Source of the DNA: an uncultured Prevotellaceae bacterium
GTDB lineage: Bacteria; Bacteroidota; Bacteroidia; Bacteroidales; Muribaculaceae
Length of the DNA: 48,389 nt
Assembly (NCBI GenBank): GCA_900318255.1
Contig: ONJX01000021.1
Span: forward strand, 1-48,389
Direction: 5' to 3'
Positions within the stretch are counted from its first letter, which is position 1. Every line of letters begins with the position of its first letter. The translations under genes were made by a program, and so were the position numbers. Positions 1-8,408 of this stretch are shown here, in pieces. The notes below the pieces were generated by a model. That model was not told the DNA's origin, ran no database searches, and saw only the letters and a list, made by a program, of their open reading frames with translations.

Positions 1-1
1 G

Positions 2-145
2 TTCTTGTTGTATTTCCGCGTTTGGTTAGGTCTTGGAAATAGAGTTAGAACTATTGTCGGTGCTATCGTTCTTGTTTTTCTTATTGCTAACAATATATTT
101 TTAATTGTTAAAGTTAAGAAAAGAATGAAAAATGAAAAAGAATAG
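2..145 (+). CDS. C-terminal end of a membrane protein (5' truncated by window edge)
   Basis: An open frame enters the window at base 2 and ends at a TAG at 143-145. It gives 47 residues. The middle is a hydrophobic stretch (IVGAIVLVFLIANNIFLIV), and the tail is basic (KVKKRMKNEKE). This is the usual look of a last transmembrane helix followed by a short cytoplasmic tail under the positive-inside rule. The rest of the gene lies outside the window, so no family can be named. It is too short to be identified from composition alone. Confidence 0.55.
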   Translation, partial: FLLYFRVWLGLGNRVRTIVGAIVLVFLIANNIFLIVKVKKRMKNEKE

Positions 146-149
146 CTGA

Positions 150-175
150 TTGTTAATGATATACCGCTATCTTTG
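150..175 (+). promoter_or_regulatory. Possible Bacteroidota-type promoter before the small lipoprotein
   Basis: TATCTTTG at 168-175 fits the -7 element TAnnTTTG. A TTG at 150-152 is the only upstream partner, and its 15-bp spacing is shorter than the usual 19-21, so the -33 match is weak. The element lies between the stop of the first gene and the lipoprotein start at 271. Confidence 0.3.
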
Positions 176-270
176 CGGATGGCAGAAAATATATTGAATT
201 ATGGCAAGAGAATATCATATATGGGCTGTTATCAAAGCAAGCCATTGTTCCACAGCTTAAAGAAGAAACA

Positions 271-390
271 ATGAAAAAGAGAAGCAAAATATTGTCAGTT
301 ATAACCATTGGCTGCACCATCATGATGGTTGCATGTTCATTTGGCTCCTCAAGTGAAAAGCTTTCTACTGGAAATGTTTCTACTAATTAA
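271..390 (+). CDS. Small 39-residue lipoprotein-like protein
   Basis: The ATG at 271 opens a 39-codon frame. The product has a basic N-terminus (MKKRSK), a hydrophobic core (ILSVITIGCTIMMV) and a lipobox-like VAC with Cys22, followed by a short Ser-rich tail (SFGSSSEKLSTGNVSTN). This is a complete signal-peptidase-II signal with almost nothing behind it. Either it is a genuine tiny lipoprotein or the front end of a larger lipoprotein broken by a frameshift or stop; an open stretch in another frame follows at once (395-532). The start has no strong ribosome-binding site, as is normal for this phylum. Confidence 0.45.
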   Translation: MKKRSKILSVITIGCTIMMVACSFGSSSEKLSTGNVSTN

Positions 391-394
391 CTAA

Positions 395-532
395 CCTCTT
401 TCTCTTTCAAAAGACTTAGGATTAGATAGTATTATAATTATTGATAATGCCACTTTATGGGCTAGTAAGTACAAATGTGTCATCAAAGACACCCCAGCAT
501 TTCTCAATGGCACTGATGGTATATTTTTTTAA
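395..532 (+). pseudogene. Possible decayed continuation of the preceding lipoprotein gene
   Basis: After the stop of the 39-residue lipoprotein, a different frame stays open from 395 to the TAA at 530-532. It has no start codon. It reads like protein, for example DLGLDSIIIIDNATLWAS and then KYKCVIKDTPAFLNG. This is consistent with the body of a small secreted protein separated from its signal by a frameshift, but 46 codons can be open by chance in AT-rich DNA. No family is recognised. Confidence 0.22.
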
Positions 533-548
533 TTTATAGTGCGTTAAA

Positions 549-579
549 TTGGATTTTTATAAAAAATGTGTTTACTTTG
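549..579 (+). promoter_or_regulatory. Probable promoter of the secreted multidomain protein gene
   Basis: TACTTTG at 573-579 is one base short of the consensus TAnnTTTG. A TTG at 549-551 lies 21 bp upstream. The predicted transcript would start near 585 and give a leader of about 30 nt before the ATG at 617. Confidence 0.4.
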
Positions 580-616
580 TGGCGAAAAAGAAAATTATTA
601 ACCAAATTCAGTAATT

Positions 617-2449
617 ATGAAAAGATTTTACTTGACCTTTGCAATGGTGATGACTATTGCCGTTGCATCGTTTGCACAACTGATTCCTCAAGGCGCCACC
701 ATGCCCTTTACCGGAATCAAGAGAAACACTGCCAATGTCGCTAAAGACAATGTGCTCGTGACTCCTCCGGCCGATGCCGTGATTGAGGACGACTGGGCTA
801 TAAGTGGCACATATTATTACGGCGAAAACATCCCCTTTGTCAACGACAACCCCATCTCGGTGGCTTTCCATGGCAATGACGTTTATTTTAAAGGTGTGGT
901 TTTAAGCTGCCCCAATGCATGGATTAAGGGTCGCCTGGGCGAAGATTATGCCAGCTTCCCCACCGGTCAGTACTGCGGTGAATATGGAGAATACAGCATC
1001 TATGCTTGTGGCACTAGCGATGCCCAAACTCCCAACGACATCTTGTGGGTATATGACCCCTTAAACAAGAAATTCACCATTAGCAACATCTATGTGGAGA
1101 GTGCCGCCCCCGACTTGTCGGTATATTTGTTATACTCCTACACCCTGGAGGTGTATAAGGACAAGCAGGTTGAAACACCCACCGACTTGACCGCCACTGC
1201 CGATGTTAACTCGGCTCTGGTGTCGTGGACCAGCGATGCTAATACCTTCAACTTGCGCTACCGCAAGTATGTGGACATGTCGGGCAGCGACCGCTTGTGG
1301 GACTTTGAGGACAATGAGCAACTGAGCGATTTTACTTTTGTTGATGCCGATGGCGACGGCCGAGGCTGGACATGGGGCAACTCGCAGATGAAGGCTCACA
1401 GCGGCTCGGGCGTGATGTACAGTGCCAGCTACGACAACAGTGCCGGCGCCCTCACTCCCGACAACTGGATTATCACTCCCAAGGTGAAACTTGGTGGACA
1501 GGTGTCGTTCTGGGCTTGCTCGCAGGAAACCCACGCCAATTACGCTAACGAGAAGTTCCAGGTGTATGTGTATGAAGGCGATGAGTGGACATCGACCGAT
1601 GACTTCGTTGCCATCTCCGACATCTACACCACTACCGTTGATTATCAACAAATTGTTGCCGACTTGAGCGAATATGAGGGTTATGGCTACATCGCCATTC
1701 GCCACTTTAACTGCACCGACCAGTTCTGGCTCAACATCGACGACCTGGAGGTAACAGTCCCCAATGCCACCCAGGGCGAGCAGTATGAATGGACAATGCT
1801 TGAAGAGGTGTCTAACCCTTACACCATCAGGAATCTTGAGCCTAAGACCGAATATGAGGTTCAGGTGTGTGGCGTTACCGATGGCGTGGCAAGCCTCTGG
1901 ACACAGAGCGCGATATTCACCACTCTGCCCGAGGGCGGCACAGTGCCCACAATCGACGAGCTCTACCTGGTGGGCAGCTTCAATGGCTGGGACTGGCAGA
2001 ACGAGGCTGGCCGCGTGCCATTTGAGCTCGAGAATGACGTGTTCACCGTTGTAATCAACTTTGAGGATGGCGACGAGTTCAAGCTCATCACCCCCGACGA
2101 GACTTCCACAAACGGCTGGCGCTGGTTTGGCGGTCTTGACGAGAACAACGTGGGTTACTTCGAGATTAACGACAACCTGCTCGACCAGCCAATAGAGCTC
2201 ATTGATGGTGCAAACTTCAAGATTGATAACGGAGGCAAGTACATCATCACCGTCACACAGCTCACTACTGCCGACGGCAAAGCCGTTGCCGAGCCTCTGG
2301 TGATGACCGTGTCGAAAGAAGCCACCGGCATCAGCGCCATTGCTGCCGACAGAACCGACAGCCGCATCTTCGACCTCCAGGGCCGCGAGCTCAAGAGCGT
2401 TCCCGAGCATGGCATCTACATCCAAGGCGGCAAGAAGCACGTTAAGTAA
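617..2449 (+). CDS. Secreted multidomain surface protein (cleaved-adhesin, fibronectin III, SusE-like modules)
   Basis: The 610-residue product starts with a clear Sec signal peptide (about residues 1-20, ending ASFAQ). Around 187-225 and 390-438 there are fibronectin-III-like segments (PTDLTATADVNSALVSW; TEYEVQVCGVTDG). Between them, about 228-383, lies a beta-sandwich of the cleaved-adhesin/MAM-like type (WDFEDNEQLSDFTFVDADGD, LTPDNWIITPKVKLGG). Residues 446-570 (LYLVGSFNGWDW, DEFKLITPDE) resemble the SusE/SusF starch-binding fold. The end (IFDLQGRELKSVPEHGIYI) matches the type-IX-like C-terminal tail common in Bacteroidales, though it is short. It is therefore likely exported to the cell surface and may bind carbohydrate or host protein; the ligand is unknown. 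It appears to be a single-gene unit with its own promoter and a strong terminator. Confidence 0.75.
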   Translation: MKRFYLTFAMVMTIAVASFAQLIPQGATMPFTGIKRNTANVAKDNVLVTPPADAVIEDDWAISGTYYYGENIPFVNDNPISVAFHGNDVYFKGVVLSCPNAWIKGRLGEDYASFPTGQYCGEYGEYSIYACGTSDAQTPNDILWVYDPLNKKFTISNIYVESAAPDLSVYLLYSYTLEVYKDKQVETPTDLTATADVNSALVSWTSDANTFNLRYRKYVDMSGSDRLWDFEDNEQLSDFTFVDADGDGRGWTWGNSQMKAHSGSGVMYSASYDNSAGALTPDNWIITPKVKLGGQVSFWACSQETHANYANEKFQVYVYEGDEWTSTDDFVAISDIYTTTVDYQQIVADLSEYEGYGYIAIRHFNCTDQFWLNIDDLEVTVPNATQGEQYEWTMLEEVSNPYTIRNLEPKTEYEVQVCGVTDGVASLWTQSAIFTTLPEGGTVPTIDELYLVGSFNGWDWQNEAGRVPFELENDVFTVVINFEDGDEFKLITPDETSTNGWRWFGGLDENNVGYFEINDNLLDQPIELIDGANFKIDNGGKYIITVTQLTTADGKAVAEPLVMTVSKEATGISAIAADRTDSRIFDLQGRELKSVPEHGIYIQGGKKHVK

Positions 2450-2477
2450 TTAACTGCCACTGGAAAAGACCACAAAA

Positions 2478-2506
2478 AACCACCCGCAACACGGGTGGTT
2501 TTTTTA
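2478..2506 (+). terminator. Rho-independent terminator
   Basis: A perfect 9-bp stem (AACCACCCG at 2478-2486 with CGGGTGGTT at 2492-2500) has a 5-nt loop and runs straight into seven T residues. It sits 28 bp after the stop of the surface-protein gene. Confidence 0.9.
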
Positions 2507-2525
2507 TCGCCCAACAAGTTGTTTC

Positions 2526-2616
2526 TAGACAAAAGAACATATTGTCGTCGCCTGTCTTTTTTTGGACAAAAGAACATAATTTTTGTTCTTATGAACAACT
2601 TATGTTCTTATGTCTA
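2526..2616. repeat. Inverted and direct repeat around AGAACAT between convergent genes
   Basis: GACAAAAGAACAT occurs twice in direct orientation (2528-2540 and 2565-2577). A near-inverted copy, ATGTTCTTATGTCTA, lies at 2602-2616 and pairs with TAGACAAAAGAACAT at 2526-2540 with one mismatch. A further TTTTGTTCTTATGAAC segment is at 2582-2597. The region lies between two convergent genes. Confidence 0.55.
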
Positions 2617-2662
2617 AAAGTTGGATGTCAGGGGTTTGCGCTAGTCCACCCCTCTGTGGGTG

Positions 2663-4060
2663 TCATTGTGCCATGAATTCCTCCACGTCCTTGGGGTGAT
2701 AGGGGATGATGTCTTTGCCAAGGAAGCGGCAGCCGTCGGCCGTGATGAGCACGTCGTCCTCGATGCGTATGCCGCCAAAGTCCTTGTAGGTCTCAATCTT
2801 GTCGAAGTTGAGGAACTCGGCGCAGTGGCCCTTAGCGCGCCACTCGTCGATGAGGTCGGGGATGAAGTAGATGCCTGGCTCGTCGGTGATGACGAAGCCC
2901 TCCTCGAGGCGGCGCCCCATGCGCAGGGCGTTAGTGCCAAACTGGTCGAGGCGCGGGCGTGTCTCCTCGTCAAAGCCCACATAGATTTGTCCCAAGCCTT
3001 CCATGTCGTGCACGTCCATGCCCATCATGTGGCCCAAGCCGTGAGGCAGGAACAGGGCGTGAGCGCCAGCAGCCACGGCCTCGTCGATGTCGCCCTTCAT
3101 CAGCCCCAGAGCCTTGAGACGCTCGGTCATGAGGCGGCACACTGCCATGTGCACGTCGAAGTATTTCACGCCAGGCTTAGCCACCTTGAGCACCAAGTCG
3201 TGGCAGTCCTCCACGATGTTGTAGATCGACAGCTGCCGCGAGCTGTACTTGCCATTCACAGGCATGGTGCGGGTGTGGTCGCTGCAGTAGTGCTCTATGG
3301 TCTCGGCACCGCAGTCGCACAGCACCAGTCGTCCGTCCTCAAGTTTAGCCATCGACGGTGCGCCGTGCATTATCTCGCCATGCTGCGAGAAGATGGTGCC
3401 GAAGCTCACCTGCGCGCCATAGCTCTGCGCTATGCCATTGATTTGCCCGGCGATGTATTTCTCGGTAACTCCTGGCTTGATGAGCTTCATGGCGGTGGTG
3501 TGCATCTTGTAGCCAATCACGCTGGCGCGTTCCAGCTCCTCAATCTCGAGCGGAGTCTTTGCCGAGCGCATCTTCACCACTGCGTGGATGAGCTCCAGCG
3601 ATGCCGCCTCGCGCTGCTTGCTCGGGTGGATGCCCAGCAGGTCCATGATCTGAATCATCGTGTCGTGGCGATAAGGCGGCAGGAAGTGAACCTTGCGTCC
3701 CTTAGCCACCGCTTCCTTCACGAGCACCTCGAGTTGTGCCATGGGCGCGCTGCTTGCCACGCCCACCTGCTCTGCCATCGAGGCCACGCTATCTACCGAG
3801 CCATACCACACGATGTCCTCAATGTCGATGTCGTCGCCAAAGAGGGTCTCCTTGCCGCTCTCCACGTCAATCACACCCACCAGCCCGTCGCGCTTGTGAC
3901 CAAAGTAGTACAAGAACGACGAGTCCTGACGGAAAGGATAGTAAGCATTGTTAGGGTAATTATTAGGCGCCTCGTTGTTGCCAAAGAGCACCACCACGCC
4001 GCCCTCCATGAGCTTTCTCAACTCATTGCGACGCTCCACATAAACTTCTTTGTTAAACAT
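2663..4060 (-). CDS. pepP: Xaa-Pro aminopeptidase (aminopeptidase P, M24B)
   Basis: This 465-residue cytoplasmic metallopeptidase removes the N-terminal residue from peptides with proline in position 2. The N-terminal half (about 1-160) is the creatinase-like non-catalytic domain, and the C-terminal half is the pita-bread fold. The five metal ligands of the M24 family are all visible: Asp249 (LCDCGAE), Asp261 (SDHTRT), His344 (GLGHMMGMDVHD), Glu394 (DEPGIYF) and Glu434 (RIEDD). Length and motif order fit bacterial aminopeptidase P. The start is the ATG at 4060; a good promoter lies about 50 bp upstream. The gene is convergent with the surface-protein gene and appears monocistronic. Confidence 0.92.
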   Translation of the reverse strand: MFNKEVYVERRNELRKLMEGGVVVLFGNNEAPNNYPNNAYYPFRQDSSFLYYFGHKRDGLVGVIDVESGKETLFGDDIDIEDIVWYGSVDSVASMAEQVGVASSAPMAQLEVLVKEAVAKGRKVHFLPPYRHDTMIQIMDLLGIHPSKQREAASLELIHAVVKMRSAKTPLEIEELERASVIGYKMHTTAMKLIKPGVTEKYIAGQINGIAQSYGAQVSFGTIFSQHGEIMHGAPSMAKLEDGRLVLCDCGAETIEHYCSDHTRTMPVNGKYSSRQLSIYNIVEDCHDLVLKVAKPGVKYFDVHMAVCRLMTERLKALGLMKGDIDEAVAAGAHALFLPHGLGHMMGMDVHDMEGLGQIYVGFDEETRPRLDQFGTNALRMGRRLEEGFVITDEPGIYFIPDLIDEWRAKGHCAEFLNFDKIETYKDFGGIRIEDDVLITADGCRFLGKDIIPYHPKDVEEFMAQ

Positions 4061-4112
4061 AATCGATAGTATTTAGATTGTTAGTTTTTTAGTCCTTAGT
4101 TTTTTGAACGCT

Positions 4113-4143
4113 CAAAGTTAGCAATAAATTGCGACACATGCAA
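4113..4143 (-). promoter_or_regulatory. Promoter of the aminopeptidase P gene
   Basis: On the minus strand TAACTTTG (plus-strand 4113-4120) fits TAnnTTTG exactly. A TTG (plus-strand 4141-4143) lies 20 bp upstream of it. Confidence 0.65.
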
Positions 4144-4147
4144 TTTT

Positions 4148-4182
4148 TACAATGCATAATTCATAATGCATAATGCTCAATG
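4148..4182 (+). repeat. Short heptamer array (CATAATG type)
   Basis: Five consecutive 7-bp units run TACAATG, CATAATT, CATAATG, CATAATG, CTCAATG. The same family recurs at 17281-17336 in another intergenic region. Confidence 0.7.
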
Positions 4183-4277
4183 GGCTGCGCCTTGATTTTC
4201 AAACAACCCCTACAACAAATATACAACTTGAACAACACTTTTTTCAATGCACCATACACGATTTCGATAGATTTTGC

Positions 4278-4346
4278 TATTTTTGCAGATAAAACTGATA
4301 AAAGGGCGTTAGTTCTTTTAGGACTTTAAAGTCTTTAAGGTCTTTA
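4278..4346 (+). promoter_or_regulatory. -7 element followed by a 9-bp repeat leader
   Basis: TATTTTTG at 4278-4285 matches TAnnTTTG. Downstream, in what would be the 5' leader, four 9-bp units occur in register at 4311-4346: AGTTCTTTT, AGGACTTTA, AAGTCTTTA, AGGTCTTTA. The -33 element is not clear. Confidence 0.45.
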
Positions 4347-4387
4347 GGGTCATGAAAAAAACACTAAATATAAAAAGAAAAAGCATT

Positions 4388-4936
4388 ATGTCTGAGAAAC
4401 TTATTCGCCACAGTGGCAACTACCGCAAATTGCTTTCTTACCAAAAGACGGAGGTTATTTATGAGATGACCTTCTACTTTTGCCACACCTATTTAAAGCT
4501 TGGTGACCGCACAATTGACCAGATGGTGCAGGCGGCACGCAGTGGAAAACAGAACATTGTGGAAGGGTGTGCCGCTTCGGCAACTTCAGCAAAGACCGAA
4601 ATTAAACTGCTTAATGTGGCTAAAGCAAGTTTGCAGGAATTGCTTGAAGACTACATAGACTATCTTCGCACACGGAACCACAGGCAATGGGAGGAGGAAT
4701 CTCAAGAATGGGTGGCTATGCGAAAACTTGGACGTGAGCATAACGATGCTGCTTTCTTTATGAAGATTTGTCGTACCCGCCCACCCGAAACGATTGCTAA
4801 CATGGCTATCATTCTCATTATGCAAGCTGACTACTTGCTTTATAAACAGCTTGAACGGTTGGAGAAAGATTTCGTGGAAAATGGTGGTTTCTCAGAAAAA
4901 ATGGCCCGAATTAGGCGTGAACAGAGAGGTGTATAA
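4388..4936 (+). CDS. Four-helix-bundle suffix-domain protein
   Basis: The product is about 182 residues, read from the ATG at 4388 (MSEKLIRHSGNYRKLLSYQ). This start matches the family's usual N-terminus better than the upstream in-frame ATG at 4352, which adds only a Lys-rich 12-residue leader. It resembles the 23S-rRNA-intervening-sequence/four-helix-bundle family: KTEVIYEMTFYFCHTYL, then GDRTIDQMVQAARSGKQNIVEG, which is the family's most conserved stretch, followed by two more helices and a suffix helix (LERLEKDFVENGG). The molecular role of the family is unknown; related proteins often sit near mobile or accessory DNA. It appears monocistronic. Confidence 0.8.
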   Translation: MSEKLIRHSGNYRKLLSYQKTEVIYEMTFYFCHTYLKLGDRTIDQMVQAARSGKQNIVEGCAASATSAKTEIKLLNVAKASLQELLEDYIDYLRTRNHRQWEEESQEWVAMRKLGREHNDAAFFMKICRTRPPETIANMAIILIMQADYLLYKQLERLEKDFVENGGFSEKMARIRREQRGV

Positions 4937-5024
4937 TATGACAGCAGTTGTCAGACAACTTTAATATATTAAAAAACACTATACTACAAGGCACATACTG
5001 TCCACACACAAACTGTCTTGCCAC

Positions 5025-8000
5025 TTACATTGCGTCTAGGGTGGTGATGGTGCGGAGGATGTCGAGGGCTTGGAGGACGGTGGTGACGCTGGCGATGACG
5101 ACTGAGCGCTTGTTGTTCTTTTGGCGCAGCTGGCATCGCTGTGGGTTCTGCTGAATGTAGTTGATGATGCGTCCGAAGGCTCGGGAGTTGTAGTAGGCCT
5201 TGTTTTCCTCTCCCACGAAGTAGGCATACATCTGTCCTTTCATCAGCGCTATTTTCTCGATGCCGAGGTGTCGTGCGATGCGTCGCAGCGGCACGATGCG
5301 AATGAGCTCGCGCCCCACGTCGGGGATCTCCCCGAAGCGGTCTCGCAGGCGCTCCTCAAAGTCATCGACGTCGCGCTGGCTCTCCATGTTGTCGAGCTCG
5401 CGGTAGAGCGAGATGCGCTCGTTCTCCTGGGGCACATAGTCGGCGGGGAACATGAGTGTGAGGTCGGTGTCGATGACGCAGTCGGCGGCAAATTCCACTT
5501 CTCCGTCGCCGCCCAGGGCAATGTCGTCTTGCGCCTGCTCCATATAGGTGTCGGCAAACTCCTCAGTCTTGAGCTCGAGGACTGCCTCCTTGAGAATTTT
5601 CTGGTAGGTCTCGAAGCCCAGGTCGGCGATGAAGCCGCTCTGCTCGGCACCGAGAAGGTTGCCGGCGCCACGGATGTCGAGGTCTTGCATGGCGATGTGA
5701 ATGCCTGATCCCAGGTCGCTGAAGCTCTCGATGGCCTGGAGGCGTCGCCTCGCCACCGAGGTGAGTGGCACTCCTGGGGGCACGAGCAGGTAGCAGAAGG
5801 CCTTGCGGTTGCTGCGCCCTACCCTGCCTCGCAGCTGGTGCAGGTCGCTCAGGCCGTAGTTCTGTGCGTTGTTGATGATGATGGTGTTCACATTGGGCAT
5901 GTCGATGCCGCTCTCGATGATGGTGGTGGCCAGTAGCACGTCGTAGTCGTGATTGGTGAAGTCGATGATGCGCTGCTCGAGCTGCTCGGGTGGCATCTGC
6001 CCGTGAGCTACCACCACGCGCGCATCGGGCACCAGGCGGTTGATCATAGCCTGGAGGTTGAACAGCGGGTCGATGCGGTTGTTTACAAAGAACACCTGCC
6101 CGTTGCGCGAGAGCTCAAAGTTGATAGCCTCTTTCACCACGTCGTCCACAAGGGCATTGATGCTGGTGAGGATGGGATAGCGGTTGGCGGGCGGCGTGTT
6201 GATGGTGCTCAGGTCGCGCGCTCCCATGAGCGAGAACTGCAAGGTACGCGGTATGGGTGTGGCACTCATGGTGAGGGTGTCAACGTTGACCTTGAGCTGC
6301 TTGAGCTTGTCCTTGACGGCGACGCCAAACTTCTGCTCTTCGTCAACGACTAGCAACCCCAGGTCTTTGAATTTCACCGTCTTGCCAATGAGCTTGTGAG
6401 TACCAATGATAATGTCGATTTTACCCTCGGCAAGGTCGGCGAGAATCTGCTTCACGTCCTTGGGCTTGCGGGCTCGGCTCAGGTAATCGACGCGCACCGG
6501 GAAGTCCTTGAGGCGGTCGCTAAAGGTGTTGTAGTGCTGGAAAGCCAGCACGGTGGTGGGCACGAGCACGGCAGTCTGCTTGCCATCGACGGCGGCTTTG
6601 AAGGCAGCACGTATCGCTACCTCGGTCTTGCCAAAGCCCACGTCGCCACACACTAGGCGATCCATGGGTTTGTCCTTCTCCATGTCGGCCTTCACCGCTT
6701 GCGATGCCAGCAGCTGGTCGGGGGTGTCCTCATAGATGAACGACGCCTCGAGCTCTTGCTGCAAGTATCCGTCGGGACTGAAAGCGAAGCCTTTTTCCTC
6801 ACGGCGCTGGGCATAGAGCTTGATGAGGTCGCGGGCGATGTCCTTGAGGCGCCCCTTGGTGCGGTTCTTGATAGCTTGCCACTTGCCGGTGCCCAGCTTG
6901 CTGAGCTTGGGCGGCACGCCCTCCTTGCCGCGGTATTTCGAGAGTTTGTGCAGGGCATGAATCGAGACGAAAATCACGTCGCCATTGAGGTAACTAAGTT
7001 TTATCATCTCTTGCATGGTGCCGTTGAGGCGGGTGCGCAGCAATCCCTCAAAGCGCCCTATGCCGTGGTCTTCATGCACGATGAAGTCGCCAGTCTCTAT
7101 CTGGTTCAGCTCCTTGAGCGACAGGGCCAGCTTGCCCGAGCGTGCCCGCTCGCTCTTGAGGTTGTACTTGTGGAATCGGTCAAAAATCTGGTGGTCGGTG
7201 AAGACGCACATCTTGCGGTCGTCATCGACGAAGCCCTCATGCAAGGTCTTGATCACTGGCGTGAACACAATCTGGTCATGACGGTCGTCGAAGATGACGC
7301 GCAGGCGCTCTATCTGCTTTGCGCTGTCGCTAAGTATATATAATGTGTAGCCACGTTCAAGGAAATCGGTGAACGACTGGCTGATGAGGTCAAAATTCTT
7401 GTGATAGATACCTTGCGGCGAGCAGTGCATCGACAACTTGGCGTTGCCGCTGGCTTGACTCTCGCCATAGTAGAACTCCAGTCGCCGCATGGCGTTGAGC
7501 GCAGCGAGAAACTGCGGCACATCCACCACCTTGAGCATCGCCTCGTGGTCACATTCCTGAGCCTCGATAGCACTATGGCTCAACGTCTCCTCGCCTATGG
7601 CCTCGACACGCTGCCGCAGCCACTCCACATCGCGCACGAGCAACGTCACGTCGCTTCCCACGAAGTGTAGCAGCGACACCCCGGCACCAGCCGCCTGCAT
7701 CGATGTGTTGTTGATAATGCTCACGCTCTGGAGCTTCTCTTTCGAGAGCTGCGTCTCCACATCAAAGGTGCGCACGCTGTCGATCTCGTCGCCAAAGAAG
7801 TCGATGCGGTAAGGATACTCATTGCTATAGGAATACACGTCGAGGATGGAGCCTCGCACCGAGAACTGCCCTGGCTCATACACATAATCCACCTCCTGAA
7901 ACCCCAGCTCTCGCAGCCTCACCGCCACCTGCGTGAGGTCCTTTTCCTTGCCCACCTCGAGGGTGACAGTAGATTTCTCTATGCTCTCGCGCGGCACCAC

Positions 8001-8408
8001 CTTCTCGGCAAGCGCCTCGGGATAGGTCACCACCCACCGCAGGTCGCCGTCGGTGTGCCAGCGGTTCAGAACCTCGGTGCGCAGTATCTGCTGCGGAGCA
8101 TCGACCTGACCATACTTGATGTCGCGCTTGTAGCCCGAGGGGAAGAGCAGCACCTGCGCCTCGCTGGTGAGCTGGCACAGGTCATTGTAGATGTAGCCCG
8201 CCTCGTCGAGGTCGTTGGCAATGATGAGATAGGGTGAGGCACCTTTGGGCAACGCCGTGAACATCATCGCCGCTGCCGAGCCGGCAAGTCCGTCAACCAC
8301 CATCACGCGGTTGGTCTTGCCGGTAACCAGTCGCTTGAGGGCAGCACGCTGTGCCGTGGTAAACAGCAACTGGCTCAGCTCGCTTAGCTGAAGTGGCGAT
8401 GGTTTCAC
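5025..8408 (-). CDS. mfd: Transcription-repair coupling factor Mfd
   Basis: The 1127-residue protein displaces RNA polymerase stalled at DNA lesions and recruits UvrA. The order is as in known Mfd: a UvrB-like N-terminal part (about 1-320), the CarD-like RNA-polymerase-interaction domain (about 440-490, FIVHEDHGIGRFEGLL), then RecG-type helicase motifs with Walker A GDVGFGKTE (588-596), DEEQ (689-692) and SATPIPRTL, and a C-terminal TRCF domain. Length is normal. The start is a GTG at 8406-8408 that overlaps the TGA of the upstream peptidase gene (GTGA), which suggests translational coupling; the next usable starts would cut into the conserved N-terminus. Confidence 0.95.
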   Translation of the reverse strand: MKPSPLQLSELSQLLFTTAQRAALKRLVTGKTNRVMVVDGLAGSAAAMMFTALPKGASPYLIIANDLDEAGYIYNDLCQLTSEAQVLLFPSGYKRDIKYGQVDAPQQILRTEVLNRWHTDGDLRWVVTYPEALAEKVVPRESIEKSTVTLEVGKEKDLTQVAVRLRELGFQEVDYVYEPGQFSVRGSILDVYSYSNEYPYRIDFFGDEIDSVRTFDVETQLSKEKLQSVSIINNTSMQAAGAGVSLLHFVGSDVTLLVRDVEWLRQRVEAIGEETLSHSAIEAQECDHEAMLKVVDVPQFLAALNAMRRLEFYYGESQASGNAKLSMHCSPQGIYHKNFDLISQSFTDFLERGYTLYILSDSAKQIERLRVIFDDRHDQIVFTPVIKTLHEGFVDDDRKMCVFTDHQIFDRFHKYNLKSERARSGKLALSLKELNQIETGDFIVHEDHGIGRFEGLLRTRLNGTMQEMIKLSYLNGDVIFVSIHALHKLSKYRGKEGVPPKLSKLGTGKWQAIKNRTKGRLKDIARDLIKLYAQRREEKGFAFSPDGYLQQELEASFIYEDTPDQLLASQAVKADMEKDKPMDRLVCGDVGFGKTEVAIRAAFKAAVDGKQTAVLVPTTVLAFQHYNTFSDRLKDFPVRVDYLSRARKPKDVKQILADLAEGKIDIIIGTHKLIGKTVKFKDLGLLVVDEEQKFGVAVKDKLKQLKVNVDTLTMSATPIPRTLQFSLMGARDLSTINTPPANRYPILTSINALVDDVVKEAINFELSRNGQVFFVNNRIDPLFNLQAMINRLVPDARVVVAHGQMPPEQLEQRIIDFTNHDYDVLLATTIIESGIDMPNVNTIIINNAQNYGLSDLHQLRGRVGRSNRKAFCYLLVPPGVPLTSVARRRLQAIESFSDLGSGIHIAMQDLDIRGAGNLLGAEQSGFIADLGFETYQKILKEAVLELKTEEFADTYMEQAQDDIALGGDGEVEFAADCVIDTDLTLMFPADYVPQENERISLYRELDNMESQRDVDDFEERLRDRFGEIPDVGRELIRIVPLRRIARHLGIEKIALMKGQMYAYFVGEENKAYYNSRAFGRIINYIQQNPQRCQLRQKNNKRSVVIASVTTVLQALDILRTITTLDAM

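Noticed and set aside
1130..2440. Long minus-strand open frame antisense to the surface-protein gene
   Set aside because: It is a codon-bias shadow of a GC-rich plus-strand gene that has clear domains and a signal peptide. Its product has no recognisable fold.
2660..4069. Long plus-strand frame opposite aminopeptidase P
   Set aside because: The minus strand carries all five metal ligands of M24B; the plus frame is a shadow.
4948..5154. 68-codon plus-strand frame after the four-helix-bundle gene
   Set aside because: It overlaps the 3' end of mfd antisense and has no features.
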